Shown: positions 9,561-21,530 of the stretch, in pieces
Layout: the number at the start of each line of letters is the position of its first letter
Numbering within the stretch: the first letter of the stretch is position 1
NCBI GenBank assembly: GCA_940337035.1
Contig: CALNHX010005200.1
Span: 1 to 64,000 of the forward strand
Direction: 5' to 3'
DNA: 64,000 nt
Source of the DNA: Agriotes lineatus
Lineage: Eukaryota; Arthropoda; Insecta; Coleoptera; Elateridae
The notes under the pieces: generated by a model
Database searches by the model: none
What the model was told of the DNA's origin: nothing
The model's input: only the letters and a program-made list of their open reading frames with translations
Program-made: the position numbers and the translations under genes

Positions 9561-10321
9561 CTAGCAGTCCAGTGAGACAAATGTCTCATTTAATAAAACA
9601 AAAAAGACCGTTCCGGACGGACCAGCGTCACGGACGGACGGAAATCACGTGATTTCTCGAAAACCGGAAGTGTCACGTGACTGAAATTCGGTTCCTGACC
9701 TGACATGGCCATTCCAAACATATAACTTTCATAACTTTTTTCTCTATCTCTTACGGTTTGGCTGCTGAAACAGCGTCCCGGACAAAACAGCGTCCCGGAC
9801 AGACGGAAATCACGTGATTTCTCGAAAACCGGAAGTGTCACGTGACTGAAATTCGGTTCCTGGGCTGACATGACCATTCCAAACATATAACTTTAATAAC
9901 TTTTTTCTCTATCTCTTACGGTTTGGCTGCTGAAACAGCGTCCCGGACAAAACAGCGTCCCGGACAGACGGAAATCACGTGATGATTTCTCGAAAACCGG
10001 AAGTGTCACGTGACTGAAATTCGGTTCCTGGGCTGACATGACCATTCCAAACATATAACTTTTATAACTTTTTTCTCTATCTCTTACGGTTTGGCTGCTG
10101 AAACAGCGTCCCGGACAAAACAGCGTCCCGGACAGACGGAAATCACGTGATTTCTCGAAAACCGGAAGTGTCACGTGACTGAAATTCGGTTCCTGGGCTG
10201 ACATGACCATTCCAAACATATAACTTTTATAACTTTTTTCTCTATCTCTTACGGTTTGGCTGCTGAAACAGCGTCCCGGACAAAACAGTGTCCCAGACAG
10301 ACACGTCTATTAGATAAAGGA
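9561..10321 (-). mobile_element. non-autonomous Helitron with internal 165-bp minisatellite
   Basis: Read on the minus strand it starts TCCTTTATCTAATAGACGTG (10321 downward) and ends CTAG (9564-9561), with a 16-base perfect palindrome hairpin (half-site TGAGACAA, 9573-9588) eight bases before the CTAG. It lies between A and T of the target, as Helitrons do. A second copy with the same ends is at 58399-58772. The interior is a tandem array (see 9641-10305). No Rep/helicase frame; the open frames of about 100 codons repeat with the array and look non-coding. Confidence 0.87.
9641..10305 (-). repeat. tandem array, four units of about 165 bp
   Basis: Units begin GAAATCACGTGATTTCTCGA at 9641, 9806, 9971 and 10139, giving spacings of 165, 165 and 168 (the last from an extra GAT). 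Each unit holds CACGTG-containing palindromes (ATCACGTGAT, GTCACGTGAC), a CCATTCCAAACATATAACTT block and CAGCGTCCCGGACAAAACAG. The related Helitron at 58399 has a single unit, so the array grew within this copy. Units are nearly identical, so expansion is recent or homogenised. Confidence 0.93.
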
Positions 10322-11310
10322 TAGTATTCCAACCAGAAATTGGAAAGCTATTTAAAATCAGGCCAGCATTGAAAACAGTAAGTCACTTCGTAATTTAATT
10401 CATAAAATTACTGTTTGATTGTCAATCAGTGACACTTCGATAATAACCTTCAAATTTGACAGATGCATTGGGAAGTTTGGAAGATATATACGTTTTTCAA
10501 AATTTTCTATGCTATACTATACGGTTTTAAAAACTCAACTATTACCTACTCCAATCATGCACAATGTTACAATGCCTTAATAAAACAGTTACATGTACAA
10601 TTTACAGATGAACTGTCATTATTTGAAAGCTGATTGACATTAGAATATAATTTACTGATTGTATGAAACCAACTTAGACATGACTTACACTTTTATGGTG
10701 TACTGGATTTTAAATAACTTTCCAATTTTTGGTTGGAATACTATACACTAAAGTGCAGCAGAATATTGTGCAAATAATTTTGCTATAGTGAAGGATGTTA
10801 TATTTAAGTTTAACACAAATGGCGCGCTATGTATACAAAATGCACAATCTGCAATTAAAACTAAGGGCATGCGGGAGGACTTACTCTTCATTTGATCGAA
10901 TTACGTTTGTAGGAGGGGGGGGGAGGCAATCAATAAATTAGAGAAAAAGAATGTCCATTCAAGAGGGTCTAGAAATGATTGAAGAAATAAGTACTCTACT
11001 TAAAGGTATTAAATCGACAAAAGGACGAGATATTATTCTAAAATTTAATGTAGTTTTAGAAAAAAATAAGTCGTTGAGTTTAATTTAAAAAAAAATAGCC
11101 AAGTCCTTAAATGGTTAGGATAATATCGATAATTGTGTGGAGAATTACACGATACAAGAATTAAGTAATTTTAAATACGCTGGGCTTACATCCTGTGATG
11201 TAGAAAGGAGTTTTTCAAAATACAAAACTATTTTTAGTGACAATAGATACAAATTTATCTTTGACATTTTAAAAATGTACGTCATTGTAAATAGTAACGC
11301 AAATTAGTTT

Positions 11311-11545
11311 TTTGTATGTTATTTATACGACCACATATCTGTGTACACAATGTATATGATAAATACAATTTTAAATTAACTGCTTTTTTAGGAAACTGCA
11401 TATTTCACAATAAATATTCAATTAACTATATTGTATTTTAAATTTAAAGTGCATATATAAGTGCATATACAGCCATTTTATAGTGCATAAGTGCATGCAT
11501 ATTTTGACGTTTTTAAGTGCATGGAAATCCGATGTCTACTTAACA
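11311..11545 (+). repeat. probable 3' end of the hAT, with subterminal GTGCAT motifs
   Basis: A polyadenylation-like ATAAATATTC near 11410 is followed by five or so GTGCAT/ATGCAC motifs between 11445 and 11525 (AAGTGCATATATAAGTGCAT, CATAAGTGCATGCATATTTT, TTAAGTGCATGG). Clustered short subterminal repeats are typical of hAT termini. The exact end, perhaps near CCGATGTCTACT, cannot be fixed because the matching left end is not seen. Confidence 0.45.
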
Positions 11546-11549
11546 GTAA

Positions 11550-13155
11550 CAACCTTATTGAAAAGTTACTGTAGATTCATTAATAATTTTCTTAAGATGA
11601 AAAAAGCTGGAAACTAAAATATAGTCCAAAATTTACTGTAAACTAGGACGCTGGGACGTCAGTAGCAATCTAGATAGATACGGTATCTCTTTAAAAACAA
11701 AGTAGTAATAGACCAGTTGCACAGCAGGTAGTAGAAAAAAAACAGTATTGAACATGACTAATTTTTCTATTAAATAATCAGTGTTAATTACTTTCTGGAA
11801 TTGATTTTTGAATAAAACCTAAATATAGTAGGAATGTAATATAATTCAAAGAATTAAATTTTCACTTACTGGTTAGCTTCAGCGTCATCTATAAGTATAT
11901 TTTTTAAATAAAAAATAAATAAACATAAAATAAGAACCAACTTTCGGTATAATTGTGTAACTAAACTTAGATTTCTTCTTTTTGCAGGCGTTTCCTTGGC
12001 GCAGATCTATGTAATTTGGAAGTACTGGACTACATTGGTTGAAATACAAGATGTCCCCACGTATATACAGTTCCTGTTAGACCAAAGAGCAGGTAGATCT
12101 ACTTCTAGCATAGCTACTGATGGTTGATTTGGCTTTCGATCACGAGATGGCAGCACCAGTCAACTCAATTCATTTGCATCTGCATGTGCATTCGAAAATT
12201 GGCAATTATCCGCTGTAAGTGTGCCGAACCGTCGTACGGTTGTGGATTACATTATGTCATTAACTCTGCTGTAGGATTTATGGAAATGTTTACGACGTTT
12301 TCGCCAAGTTGGGTTTTAAATAGTTTATTATTAGGATGTATTTGTAAAATTATCAAAATACATTGCCCAAAAGGAGGGTTATGCATTTGAGGTAATAGAC
12401 GTTTGCTAATCTCGTCGTATTTAAGAAACATAGTTCTGAGTTCTGCTATTTTATACAACTGTTAAAGTAAGCCATTATATTTACAATTTACAGGTCGGTG
12501 AGATTACAGTGTGTATTTTATTGCAAGCGGTTTCTTAAATAAATAAAGTTCTTTAGAATACTATATATAAGTGATTAGCAGTTTTACGGTAGCAACACGA
12601 GTTATGTTTAACTCTTGCAAGCTCTCTTCTACATATTATTCCTGTTTATTCCAAGTTTAAAAATGTTTGTTATTTAGAAAGATATCCTCTTAGAAAAAAA
12701 CTTGTATAATTTCAGTTTAGTAAGTACCGCATATTAATAAATATGTAAAGCTCTTACAAAAATAAATTCATGTGTTGAGTTATATTTAATTCAATAAATG
12801 TAGATTTTAATCGACCGTTTAAAAAGAGAAAGTTAATTTTTGCACCGCGAAGTACCAGAATTGTGAGATACTCAACGATGTATTGCATTATTTAAAAATA
12901 TCCACCAAAGTAAGGATTGTCGATTCTTCATTTCAAGGTAAGTATACCAACAAGATCGAAGATTCTTTTGGAGTCAGTTAGCAGTTACCTAGTTGAATTT
13001 GTTCTACAATTTTTCACTACCTTTAAGCGACTGACTTCATAGTTCCTATAGATTTTTTAAATGTATAAGGTGAAGTCGAACATGGAAATAGTAAATAACT
13101 TAAATATGTTCTATAGTTTTAAGAATTGGGTCGCTATGAATTTTTGAAAATTGTT
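11550..13155. other. AT-rich sequence, no recognised gene
   Basis: No protein homology or terminal repeats recognised. A splice-acceptor-like TTCTTCTTTTTGCAG at about 11974-11988 precedes an open stretch of about 45 codons (SLAQIYVIWKYWTTLVEIQD) that I cannot place; it is probably chance. Confidence 0.45.
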
Positions 13156-13159
13156 ATCA

Positions 13160-13389
13160 CAGTAGACTCGATTATCCGGGAGCATAAGTGGGAGGGGTAC
13201 AGGGTTAATGCACAATATAGAGACGCGTAGACATATGGACAATAAAGATTTAAACACCGCCAAGAAACTTTATTCCCTACAAGACAAATATGTTTAAATG
13301 CTAAACGTCGCCAAATGTTTGTAATATGCGGACGAACATAACAAAGTGGATAATCGGCTTTCAGATTCCGGATAATCGCGAGTTTACTG
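13160..13389. mobile_element. pogo/Tigger-like MITE, 230 bp
   Basis: Left end CAGTAGACTCGATTATCCGG; complement of the right end CAGTAAACTCGCGATTATCC then GG. This is the CAGT..ACTC.ATTATCCG signature of pogo/Tigger-type TIRs. The interior is short and non-coding. The TA duplication is not clean (TA is present only on the right flank). Confidence 0.72.
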
Positions 13390-15235
13390 TAATTGATTTG
13401 TTTTATTAACAATTCGATATTGATATTTTTAATTGCTTAATGTCACTTGGTAGGTTTTCATACGCAAAATCCAAAGCTGTGAATTGGTAGAGATTAAAAT
13501 CAAAATTTACTTTTCCACATATACTATCTGATTTTTTTTCAAAAACTGGACGCAAGTTTTGTGTTTAATTTCTTTAACATACAGAACATGCATTTGTATA
13601 TAAATTTTATTCCTTAAGTTTCGTTATTACAGTCATTATAAATTTATATATACGTTTTTTAACTTTAAAAATTCTCATTTGTTGCGGAAAGCAACAGAGT
13701 AGTTGATACATACCAGGTTACAAATTATACTTACGTTGCATTTCATTAAACATATCGTTGTTTTTTACAGTAATTACATTCTTATGGCATGTAAACGACG
13801 TATTATTTGGTATTGGTGAAAACAGAAAAGTTGACAAATGTGATACAAATTATTTCATCTTACCCTTTAAAAAACAAAGTTGATGCTACTTCCAATTCTC
13901 TGGTGATTGACATTAAATTGGTTTTTAACGCATAACTAAGTTTTGTGCAAACATTTTTATAGTATGCATATTAACTACCCAGGAAATTATTTGCATTAAA
14001 AATTCCATACCAAATAGTGTATTGTGTACTAATTTAGATTGTTTACTTTATTAACGGGAGTCTCCCAGCATCAGCCATTACGACTATATTACGTATAATT
14101 ACTCGCTTAAATCAAACTGCACCTAGTCAGAACGATCTTGAAACGCAGCGATAGCTGCAGGACCGGTATAAATATGCTTTCGGAGTAAAAAAGCAGTTGC
14201 CAGCTATTTAAATTTGCAGTTAATCGAGCATCTGTATAAGATTCTTGGTTAGCAAACCATTTAATGAGTTTTATAATTTTCAAACTGTGAGCTGTAAAGC
14301 GTTTCATTTGGGCACCTATTTTGAGACTTCTGACAGGCGGATTTCAATAATTCTTTAAAAAGCTGCCACCGTGTAGATTTGTAGAGAAGTCCTAAATTGC
14401 AAATAGGTGAACAATTGTTAGAGAAAAATTAATACCTATAGTGCAGCGCGAAATACTATATCGATCAGTTTTGTTTGTTATGAATAAGGGCTAGGCATGC
14501 GGAGTACCAGGTACCTTTGAAACCGACTGATATGGTCATACGGTCAAAGCTCTACTTAAAATTTAACCGAGACCAAGAAGTTCCAACCCTAGTAAGATAT
14601 ATTTTACATGCTACCCATCGTCGTAACACGGGACCCAGAGTTATACATATCAGTTAGTATTTCGCAAAAGTTTCTGCTTTGCTAGTTGTCCACAATGTAT
14701 ATGAAAATAATGTTTTGATCCTATTATTAAAGCACCATGAAAAATATGGAATTTTACATCTAATTATGGATGGAAAAATCATTAGCAAGCGTGTTCCGGG
14801 ACGAAGACGACCCTCTTTTGAAAAACCTGAGACAATGGTATGATAAGTCTACAAGGGAATTTTCAGAGCTGCTGGTAAAAAAACAATTATTTTGAATATG
14901 GTAGCCAGTATGATAAACAACGACCGTTAAACGGTTACGGTACAAAATAGTATTTAACATTACAAGCCAGGTAAAACAGCTTTTACTGGCGATAGGATTG
15001 GGATGACTGGCGAGCCGTTAGGCGAGCCTGTCATATCCTTGAGCCAGTACAACTGGTTACCTGGTGTGTTTTGTTGAATATTTTATTTGTTTCTCACTTG
15101 TAAATAACTAGAAATTTACCATTTATTCAAAATGTCAAACTGACAAGCAACTAAATTCATCAATATGACACATCCTAAGGAAGACAACTCTGGCTTTTCA
15201 CGCTATCATTTATCTATGAGCACGCTTGTAAAATA
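13390..15235. other. AT-rich sequence with short inverted repeats, no gene
   Basis: No protein recognised. Near 14960-15070 there are several GCCAG/CTGGC and TAACCAGTTGTAC-like inverted motifs (GCCAGGTAAAACAGC, ACTGGCGAGCCGTTAGGCGA, CAACTGGTTACCTGG), probably part of the same foldback as 15237-15275. GTTACGGTAC near 14931 and its complement GTACCGTAAC near 15352 might mark the outer ends of one element of about 420 bases. Confidence 0.4.
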
Positions 15236-15236
15236 T

Positions 15237-15275
15237 AACTGGCTAGCCAGTAAATTTTTTACTGGCTAGCCAGTT
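15237..15275. repeat. perfect 39-base hairpin
   Basis: Arms AACTGGCTAGCCAGTAAA and TTTACTGGCTAGCCAGTT with a TTT loop. Each arm itself contains the palindrome ACTGGCTAGCCAGT, so the site is doubly symmetric. It probably belongs to a decayed foldback element. Confidence 0.9.
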
Positions 15276-15489
15276 AAGAAACATTTTCAAGGTGAATACA
15301 GTGACTTGATAAATTGATGTTTACAAGTGAGGAACAAATAAAAAACATATTGGTACCGTAACTATTCATTTTATAGCATTAGCAATGTCATGTATTTCAT
15401 ACAGCTTTTGTGCGCTATGAACCTAAACTATAAATTACATAATATGTAGAGCAATGTCTTAGTGGACAATTCTGCATATTTACTATTGA

Positions 15490-17660
15490 TAAATGTAAAA
15501 TATTCAGGAAAAGCTGGTTGTTATATCAGATGGTTTGAATTGTTGTAGTCTTCCTTCCTCTGCTTCATCATGTAAAAGTGTGGTTATAAGTTCGTTTGGT
15601 TGTGTTGTTCTATTAGCTCAGTACTAAATGCTGAATTTGTGACTTCTTCTCGAACTGTCGGTATGTTTAGGTCAGCGTGCAATAATGTATGTGGTATACC
15701 GGGTGACAACGAGACTAGGGCCATGCTTATATTTTTTTATTTATGAATCGATTTGGATAAAATTTTATACCAAGATACTAGACATAATTTGTGATTGGCC
15801 GATAGACATAGTCAAAATGGCTGACTTTTGGTTTTACCGGAAATGATACCAACTTTGATTTTTTAAATGGAACACCCTGTATATTTTATGTTTTTCTGAA
15901 TCTACGAGTCAAACTACATATAATAGTCTTTCCAAATTTCAGTTTTTTTAAACAAAAAAATATTTTTTTCAATTTTTATGTTTTATTATAGAAGGCCTTG
16001 ACTTGAAAAAATCTATTTTAATTGACTCTAGCAACTCTTAATAATAGCTATTTTATCAATAAGGTCAATAACAAACCCTTAATAAAATAATATAATTTCC
16101 TAAACTCGTTTTTTAAGAAAAAGTCACTTTTTTTAAATGGCACCTACTAAGGGCCATCTTGCCATTAGATAGAAAATGTAATTACCAATCTAACGCTATG
16201 CATCATGTACTACTTTATCTTTATCTGAAACTGAAAATTAATTAATATAAGAGTTGCTAGAGTCAATTAAAATAGATTTTTCCAAGTCAAGGCCTTCTAT
16301 GGTAAAAAATAAAAATTGAAAAATATTTTTTTTGTTTAAAAAAGCTGTAGTTTGACTCGTAGATTCAGAAAAACATACAATATACAGGGTGTTCTATTTA
16401 AAAAATCAAAGTTGGTATCATTTCCGGTAAAACCGGAAGTCAGCCATTTAGATTATATCTATCAGCCAATCAGAAATTATGTCTAGTATCTTGGTATAAA
16501 ATTTTATCCAAATCGATTCATAAATAAAGAAGATATAAGCATGGCCCTAGTCTCATTGTCACCCGGTTGACCAGGAATCATTTACTATTGCTTCGAGAAC
16601 TTTATTTTGGAAACGCTGTAGTATTTCTATGTAGGTATAGGATGAACCTAAAAGCTGTAGGCCACATGTCCAAATGAGTTTTAAAATTCTGTTTCTACCG
16701 AGGATCTTGTATATTTGTGTACATTTTGCCGCTAGCTGCTTTCTTTTAGGAAAAATATGGGTCGCCATGTTAACCTTCTGTTTGATCTATTTTCATTATC
16801 TTTTATTCGCTGCCCTTTCAGCTATTGTTCTGGTTTAAGTGATTTTGTAGGTTTCTGGACGGATTTATGGTGTGAGTTAAGGCCTCTGTGCCATCGGCGT
16901 ATTACTGTTATCATTTAATTGGTTTTTGGTAGGTCTGTTGTGTATAACGAGTATAATGCGGGTCCAAGAATACTGTCCTGTGGTAGTGGTGGGTGGGTGG
17001 TAACCTGCTTCATCTAGGATGACTGTTAATCATCGTTTCAGTTTCCTTTTCAAGAACTTTAGATAAAACTGAGAGGCTTATTGGATGGTAGAATATAACC
17101 TAGTATGGCAATCATTATAAATGCTTCTACTTTTCCCAAGAACAGAGAAAGTATTCTATACTTGAAATAGTAATACAAATTTGGGTTATTATAAGACCTT
17201 GTGGAATATTTCTTGAAATATTTTACTAATGATAACCTGGTCCAACCCGAAGTCTTTTTAGCATTGATTTCATAGTGTATTACTATTTATATCTCCTTGT
17301 TTTTTTAATGGCCATCCGGGATGGAGTCTTTAGCTGATTGTTGATCCCCTCCTCTTCTGCAGTCCTTAGTTGGGATGGAAGTGGTTAAAAAAGTGTAGCG
17401 AGTTGTCTGAGAAAAGTCGTGGCCTTTGGGTGGTCCGTTCTTGTCCAAGTGTTTTGATTGGTTCGTATTGGTAGTATTAATTTACTGTTGCGAGTATTAG
17501 GGTTGTTTGATTTTGCAGGTTATCTAAGATATTCTTGAATAGATTTATTTTTCACCTTGTGTTATTTAAATCTTTGGTTGGCCTAGTAAAGAAAGCTCTT
17601 GTTAGCTGCCAACGTTTTCGAATTTCATTTTTATCAACTATTTTGAAGTTGGTATTTGTT
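15490..17660 (-). pseudogene. jockey-type non-LTR retrotransposon remnant (RT and C-terminal part)
   Basis: Minus-strand blocks in the correct order from high to low coordinate: KNEIRKRWQLTRAFFTRPTK then DLNN (about 17635-17560), the linker between endonuclease and RT in jockey elements; LPQDSILGPALYSLYTTDLP (16992-16933), matching the (V)PQGSVLGP.LY.LYTAD(L/I)P RT motif; KLIWTCGLQLLGSS and IEILQRFQNKVLEAIV (about 16690-16590), matching the C-terminal P.W.YG.QLWG..... IEILQR.Q.K.LR.I block; then, beyond an inserted foldback, LLHADLNIPTVREEV (about 15680-15640) and LLHDEAEEGRLQQFKP. Frameshifts, stops and deletions abound; the catalytic YADD region is not recognisable. Dead copy. Confidence 0.82.
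15698..16567. mobile_element. 870-bp foldback element inserted in the jockey RT remnant
   Basis: Ends ACCGGGTGACAACGAGACTA and, complemented, ACCGGGTGACAATGAGACTA. Arms of about 330 bases pair through GGGCCATGCTTATAT, GATTTGGATAAAATTTTATA, CAAAGTTGGTATCATTTCCG, AACACCCTGTATATT and GAAGGCCTTGACTTG to a spacer near 16040-16245. No transposase frame. It separates two consecutive blocks of the retrotransposon protein (IVNDSW before, PHTLLHADL after). A target duplication is not obvious. Confidence 0.85.
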
Positions 17661-17669
17661 GTCCGCTAT

Positions 17670-20110
17670 TTAAAATTTAAATGTTTGTATTAAAACGTTG
17701 GATCAGGATTTTTTTGTTACCAGAAAATCGTATCCTGAAGACTGATTTGCTTCGTAAATAACGCTCAAATTGTTTAGGCTTTAATGTTTTTGAATATTTG
17801 TTTTACTTCATGGAATAATATATGATATGTCTTCTTCCGACGTAGAAGAATCGAAGGAGGTATATGAAAGCATGAAGGTGATGAATGAATAAGCGTAGCT
17901 AATATATTTTCAACAAAAATTCAGAGTGCTCAACAGTTCTGCGTTTTGGAGGCCTTGCTCAACGTTAAGAACGATATTATAAATGACAAAAAACATTGAC
18001 AAAAAACATTGACAGAAAGAAGAACTATGACTTAATTAGTAGCTTTTATGGAAATTGCAGATCAAATAAAAAAAAATGTTAACCTCCATCAGGATGAGGA
18101 TAACATGTAAACAAGATGAGAAGGTGGAAGCTCGTTATCGAGACTTCGGCAGAGCGTTGGGAAGACAGTCTCGCAATCTGTTGAAACGGTGTTTCAGCGT
18201 GGCATGGCCGTTATCGTATTGTGTTAATTTATACCGTGAGTTTACTTTAGTATTAAACATGGCGTTTAGTGGAGACTTTCGTTTCCATGACTGCTTAACT
18301 ACAATAACAGAAACGAATCCATTAGTTGATGTTAGAGTAACTGCATGATAGCAATATTAAAGCGTTTACTTTAAAATTGAACATTTATTTATCAAAAGGT
18401 AACACTGCAGATTAATTAAAATAGGAAGAGAACGACGTTCCATTAACACGATTGCGGTCTTCAGAAAATGTAGTTTCATGAACAATTGACAATTGATTGA
18501 ACAGTTGGGATAAATTTGTAAACATGGTCGAGGTCGAAAATAATGACAATTACTGGGATAAGTGAAGCATGTCGACGAACATATTTAATGCTTCAATTAA
18601 ATGATATATTCTCAGCTTGAAAACGTTAAAAGTAAAGAATAATTTATACCGAGTGAGATTCGTAACACAAAAACCAACATAGAAAGATAGAATTTCAGGT
18701 GGAAATAGTGCAGGTTTAAATCTCGTTGACGTAGTTACAAACAATTCCCGGTTTCTCATATGTTTATTTGAAAATGCAAGATTTTTTCCTGTTCCTTCAT
18801 CCAATGCCACAGAGCTCAATAGGAAACAAATTTCAACAGGATTCCGAAATACCGAATCAAATGAAGTGATTTATATAATAGTTCGACTTTTCGAAATAAA
18901 TCTCCCGAAGTTATACCCATGAACTGTAAAAATCACTGTTGATGTTTATAATAAATTTTTTTTTTATTACAATAACACGTATAATTGGTTTACACGGGGG
19001 CAATTGTACGAAAAAGTTAAACTTTTTGCTAACTCATATGGATTTTGACAATAGAGGTTTTTTCAAACGACAGTGAAAAAATCTATTATTTCGTCTTATC
19101 GTCCTTAGAATAGAAACATTGACACTGCAACAAATTCAGCAGGACGCAATGCAGAATATCTGAATGGTTGTACGAGTAGTACTAATCTGTAATGTTATTG
19201 CCATAGTTGCTTATATGTAGGAGTTATTGGCTATTATGCTTATCGCTCAGACGTCCCGTAATATATCAATTCATTTAAGATGGATAACTGCTGTATTATG
19301 GTTCGGATACTTTCACATAACGCATGTTATGCTACAGTGCTTAATAATTTCTGTCTACTTGGCTGAAGTATTACCTGTGGTAACCTCAATATTTGCTCCT
19401 TTTGAATTTGAGTAAAGAGGTCTTTTGTTTTTTAAATGCGATGATATTTGCACATAAATCTATTTTTATTTCTTTCTATAGTTCTGAAAACAATATTTTT
19501 GAACTAAAACTGAAAATTACCTTTGTGTTATGTTGTAACAATTTTTGGACTGTTTGTTTACAATCCATCATTGGTTAACTACCTGTAGCTGATATTTAAA
19601 CAGTTTAATTTTTTGTTGATACATGCTTTATCAATCACTTTCCGTTGCTTATCTATTAGTCATTATTAGTAGTATGGCGGATGTTTTCATTCTTAGGATT
19701 ACATTACATCTCATCAGTTAAATTTACGTAGATTATTACACACAACTGTCACATGACTGATATCATCCGATGAGAACTATGCATTTTTTGAAAATCGACC
19801 AATCTCGAACTGATTACCTGATAAGCGCCCTAGGGATGATTATTAAGCGATAATTTTGATGAATTAATTTTGCATTGCTGTAGTTAAATTGTTATGTTGG
19901 TATATATCTATAATATATTACATAAGATAGTACTATGTATATGGATTCAATAATTTCAGATTTCTTGGTTTTACCTTTTTTAGTTTCTGATAAAATGCGT
20001 TCACTATCTGTGATTGTTCGTTTCTATTTAATGTCTTCGCTTACACTTTTTATTCTTAGATTAAATCATTTCTTGTTCCTCGCTGTCGAGTTTGCTTATG
20101 AATATAATAT
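17670..20110. other. AT-rich sequence, no recognised gene
   Basis: Open frames up to about 90 codons show no recognisable family. No TIRs or tandem repeats stood out. Confidence 0.45.
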
Positions 20111-20114
20111 AATA

Positions 20115-21530
20115 TATACAGTGTCGGCACTTTAAAAATTAAACTCTGTAATTTTCGTTTTAACTTAAGAATTAATAGATTAAAGTGATACTTTGCACAT
20201 AGCTTAGGTTGCTACCCTTGACGAGAATACGCATATATTAGACCTAGCCGATACAGTGTGAACATCTTAACAAATTAAATTAAAGCTTTTATCCTTGGCG
20301 AAAATTGGTACATTTTTGGTCGAATAGATAGAGGGTGAACAACAGATACAGGGTGGACATCCATATTTTTCAATTTTTAGTTTCAAAACGTCCACTTGAG
20401 ACGGAAGTTTCGTGTATAACCTTTTACAGATTTCTTTCTAAAAATAAGCTGCTCATGCATTCGGAATAGGGAGTTGGTACTCGTTATAGCTTTCTTTATT
20501 TTTTATAATTTTCTATATTCTTCCTTAACTTTCCGGTTTCTGTTCGACTTTGTCATTGCTCCTTCTTGATAATTTTTACTCCTGCATTCGTTTCCTTGCA
20601 AATTGTTTAGCTTTATACTTTCTTTTCGTAACAGTTCTTTTAACTGAACTGCAAATCCTAGAGTTGCATATATTTAGTTCTACCATAATTTAAATCAGGG
20701 TTGTTCTTATCTTTTGCCTGTGAAATATGAATTTCATATTTTGTATGTGGCAATAAAAAGGCGCGAACAATACTCAGTGTTTAAACTGCAAATTAATAGG
20801 ACCATGTGTGGACAGAAGAGTATAACTTCAAATGTATCAGAAATGCACTATCTAGTAAGAGCGAATTTACAATAAAAATTATGACAGGGTGGGCTTATTT
20901 AGATGTTTTCCTAGATAATCTTGATTACTATAGAAGATATAGAAAAATGAAACCTTCATAATCGATCTCTTTTTTCTTGAGGGGCTTAATGGTGAAAACC
21001 AGAATGGGGTATCGCCGTTTGTTTTCGAGTTATAAACAAAAATTAGATCTTCGACTTTTCGTTTTGTGGCTGTATCTCCCTTATTAATGAAAATAGATAG
21101 AAGTAATTTCTACATTCTTCAGGCAATATTTTTATAAAAATGCAGTGGATTGGTCATTTAAAAAAAAAGTTTTATTATTTTATATGGAACTTATAGTTGG
21201 CTATAGCACAATGAAAAAGAAGATTTTTTCTCATTACAGTGATTTTTGGACACACATGGAATTTTGTATTATCCATTTATAAAAAAAATGTTATTTTGAT
21301 AAAAGTTCTTGAACCTTTTCAAACTAAAAATGCACTCTCCAAAATGTAAATATCTCCTTTCGTATACGGGGGAGGTTCGAAAATATGAAAATGGCTCAAG
21401 AATAAAGTACCCATATTTTTAAAAATATGTACACAAAAATTTTATTTGGAAAAGTCACAGCCACCTATTCCGAAAAGCAATTATCACTGGTCTTTCTAAT
21501 TTTTTTACCACTCTGTGTATTCCGTAAAAT
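20115..21530 (+). repeat. dispersed arthropod-type repeat
   Basis: Starts near TACAGTGTCGGCACTTTAAA and contains GATACAGGGTGGACATCC (about 20345) and GACAGGGTGGGCTTATTT (about 20882), then TGAAAACCAGAATGGGGTAT and ATGGAACTTATAGTTGGCTA. A diverged second copy of the 20930-21240 part is at 21940-22230. No coding signal. Confidence 0.5.

Larger units (their letters stand above)
9207..10751. mobile_element. MITE with TAGTGTATAGTATTCC ends, hAT-type, split by nested inserts
   Basis: The right end reads GGTTGGAATACTATACACTA (to 10750). Its complement, TAGTGTATAGTATTCCAACC, equals the left end if the inserts are removed (TAGTGTA at 9207-9213 followed by TAGTATTCCAACC at 10322). AGTGCAGC occurs just before the left end (9199-9206) and just after the right end (10752-10759), an 8-base target duplication as made by hAT elements (one base of uncertainty at the right edge). 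TIR similarity continues inside (GAAATTGGAAAGCTATTTAA against its partner). About 435 bases without inserts; no coding capacity. Its host is the hAT pseudogene. Confidence 0.85.
8337..11310 (+). pseudogene. hAT transposase pseudogene (CGBP1-like family), interrupted
   Basis: Protein blocks typical of the CGBP1-like hAT family appear in order: NSATNTGSKSTKFNKKICKA (near 8365), ADIPFNKLNRPLLR, IPMPDEFTLRKNYIPVLYQE, GDNYIWVSIDETTDNVGR with the DE motif of the catalytic core (ends at 8639), YTANVIIGIL after an intron, TNHSAVANYLTTMSVLWPEG, LAHGLHRFAEKVR, IPLPPEPIITRWHTWFSAA (ends about 9206), then after the insertions EYCANNFAIVKDVIFKFN (from about 10760), and the C-terminal dimerisation block YAGLTSCDVERSFSKYKTIF (about 11180-11240). 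Several frameshifts and stops make it dead. The frame joins exactly across the 9207-10751 insertion. GTGCAT subterminal motifs follow at 11440-11520. Confidence 0.88.

Noticed and set aside
9590..10219. Two open frames of about 100 codons on the minus strand with repeated MFGMVMSAQEPNFSHVTLPV
   Set aside because: They simply translate the 165-bp Helitron minisatellite; 165 is a multiple of three, so a stop-free unit stays open when repeated.
18076..18348. 90-codon open frame as a host exon
   Set aside because: No splice context or recognisable motif; composition looks like chance.
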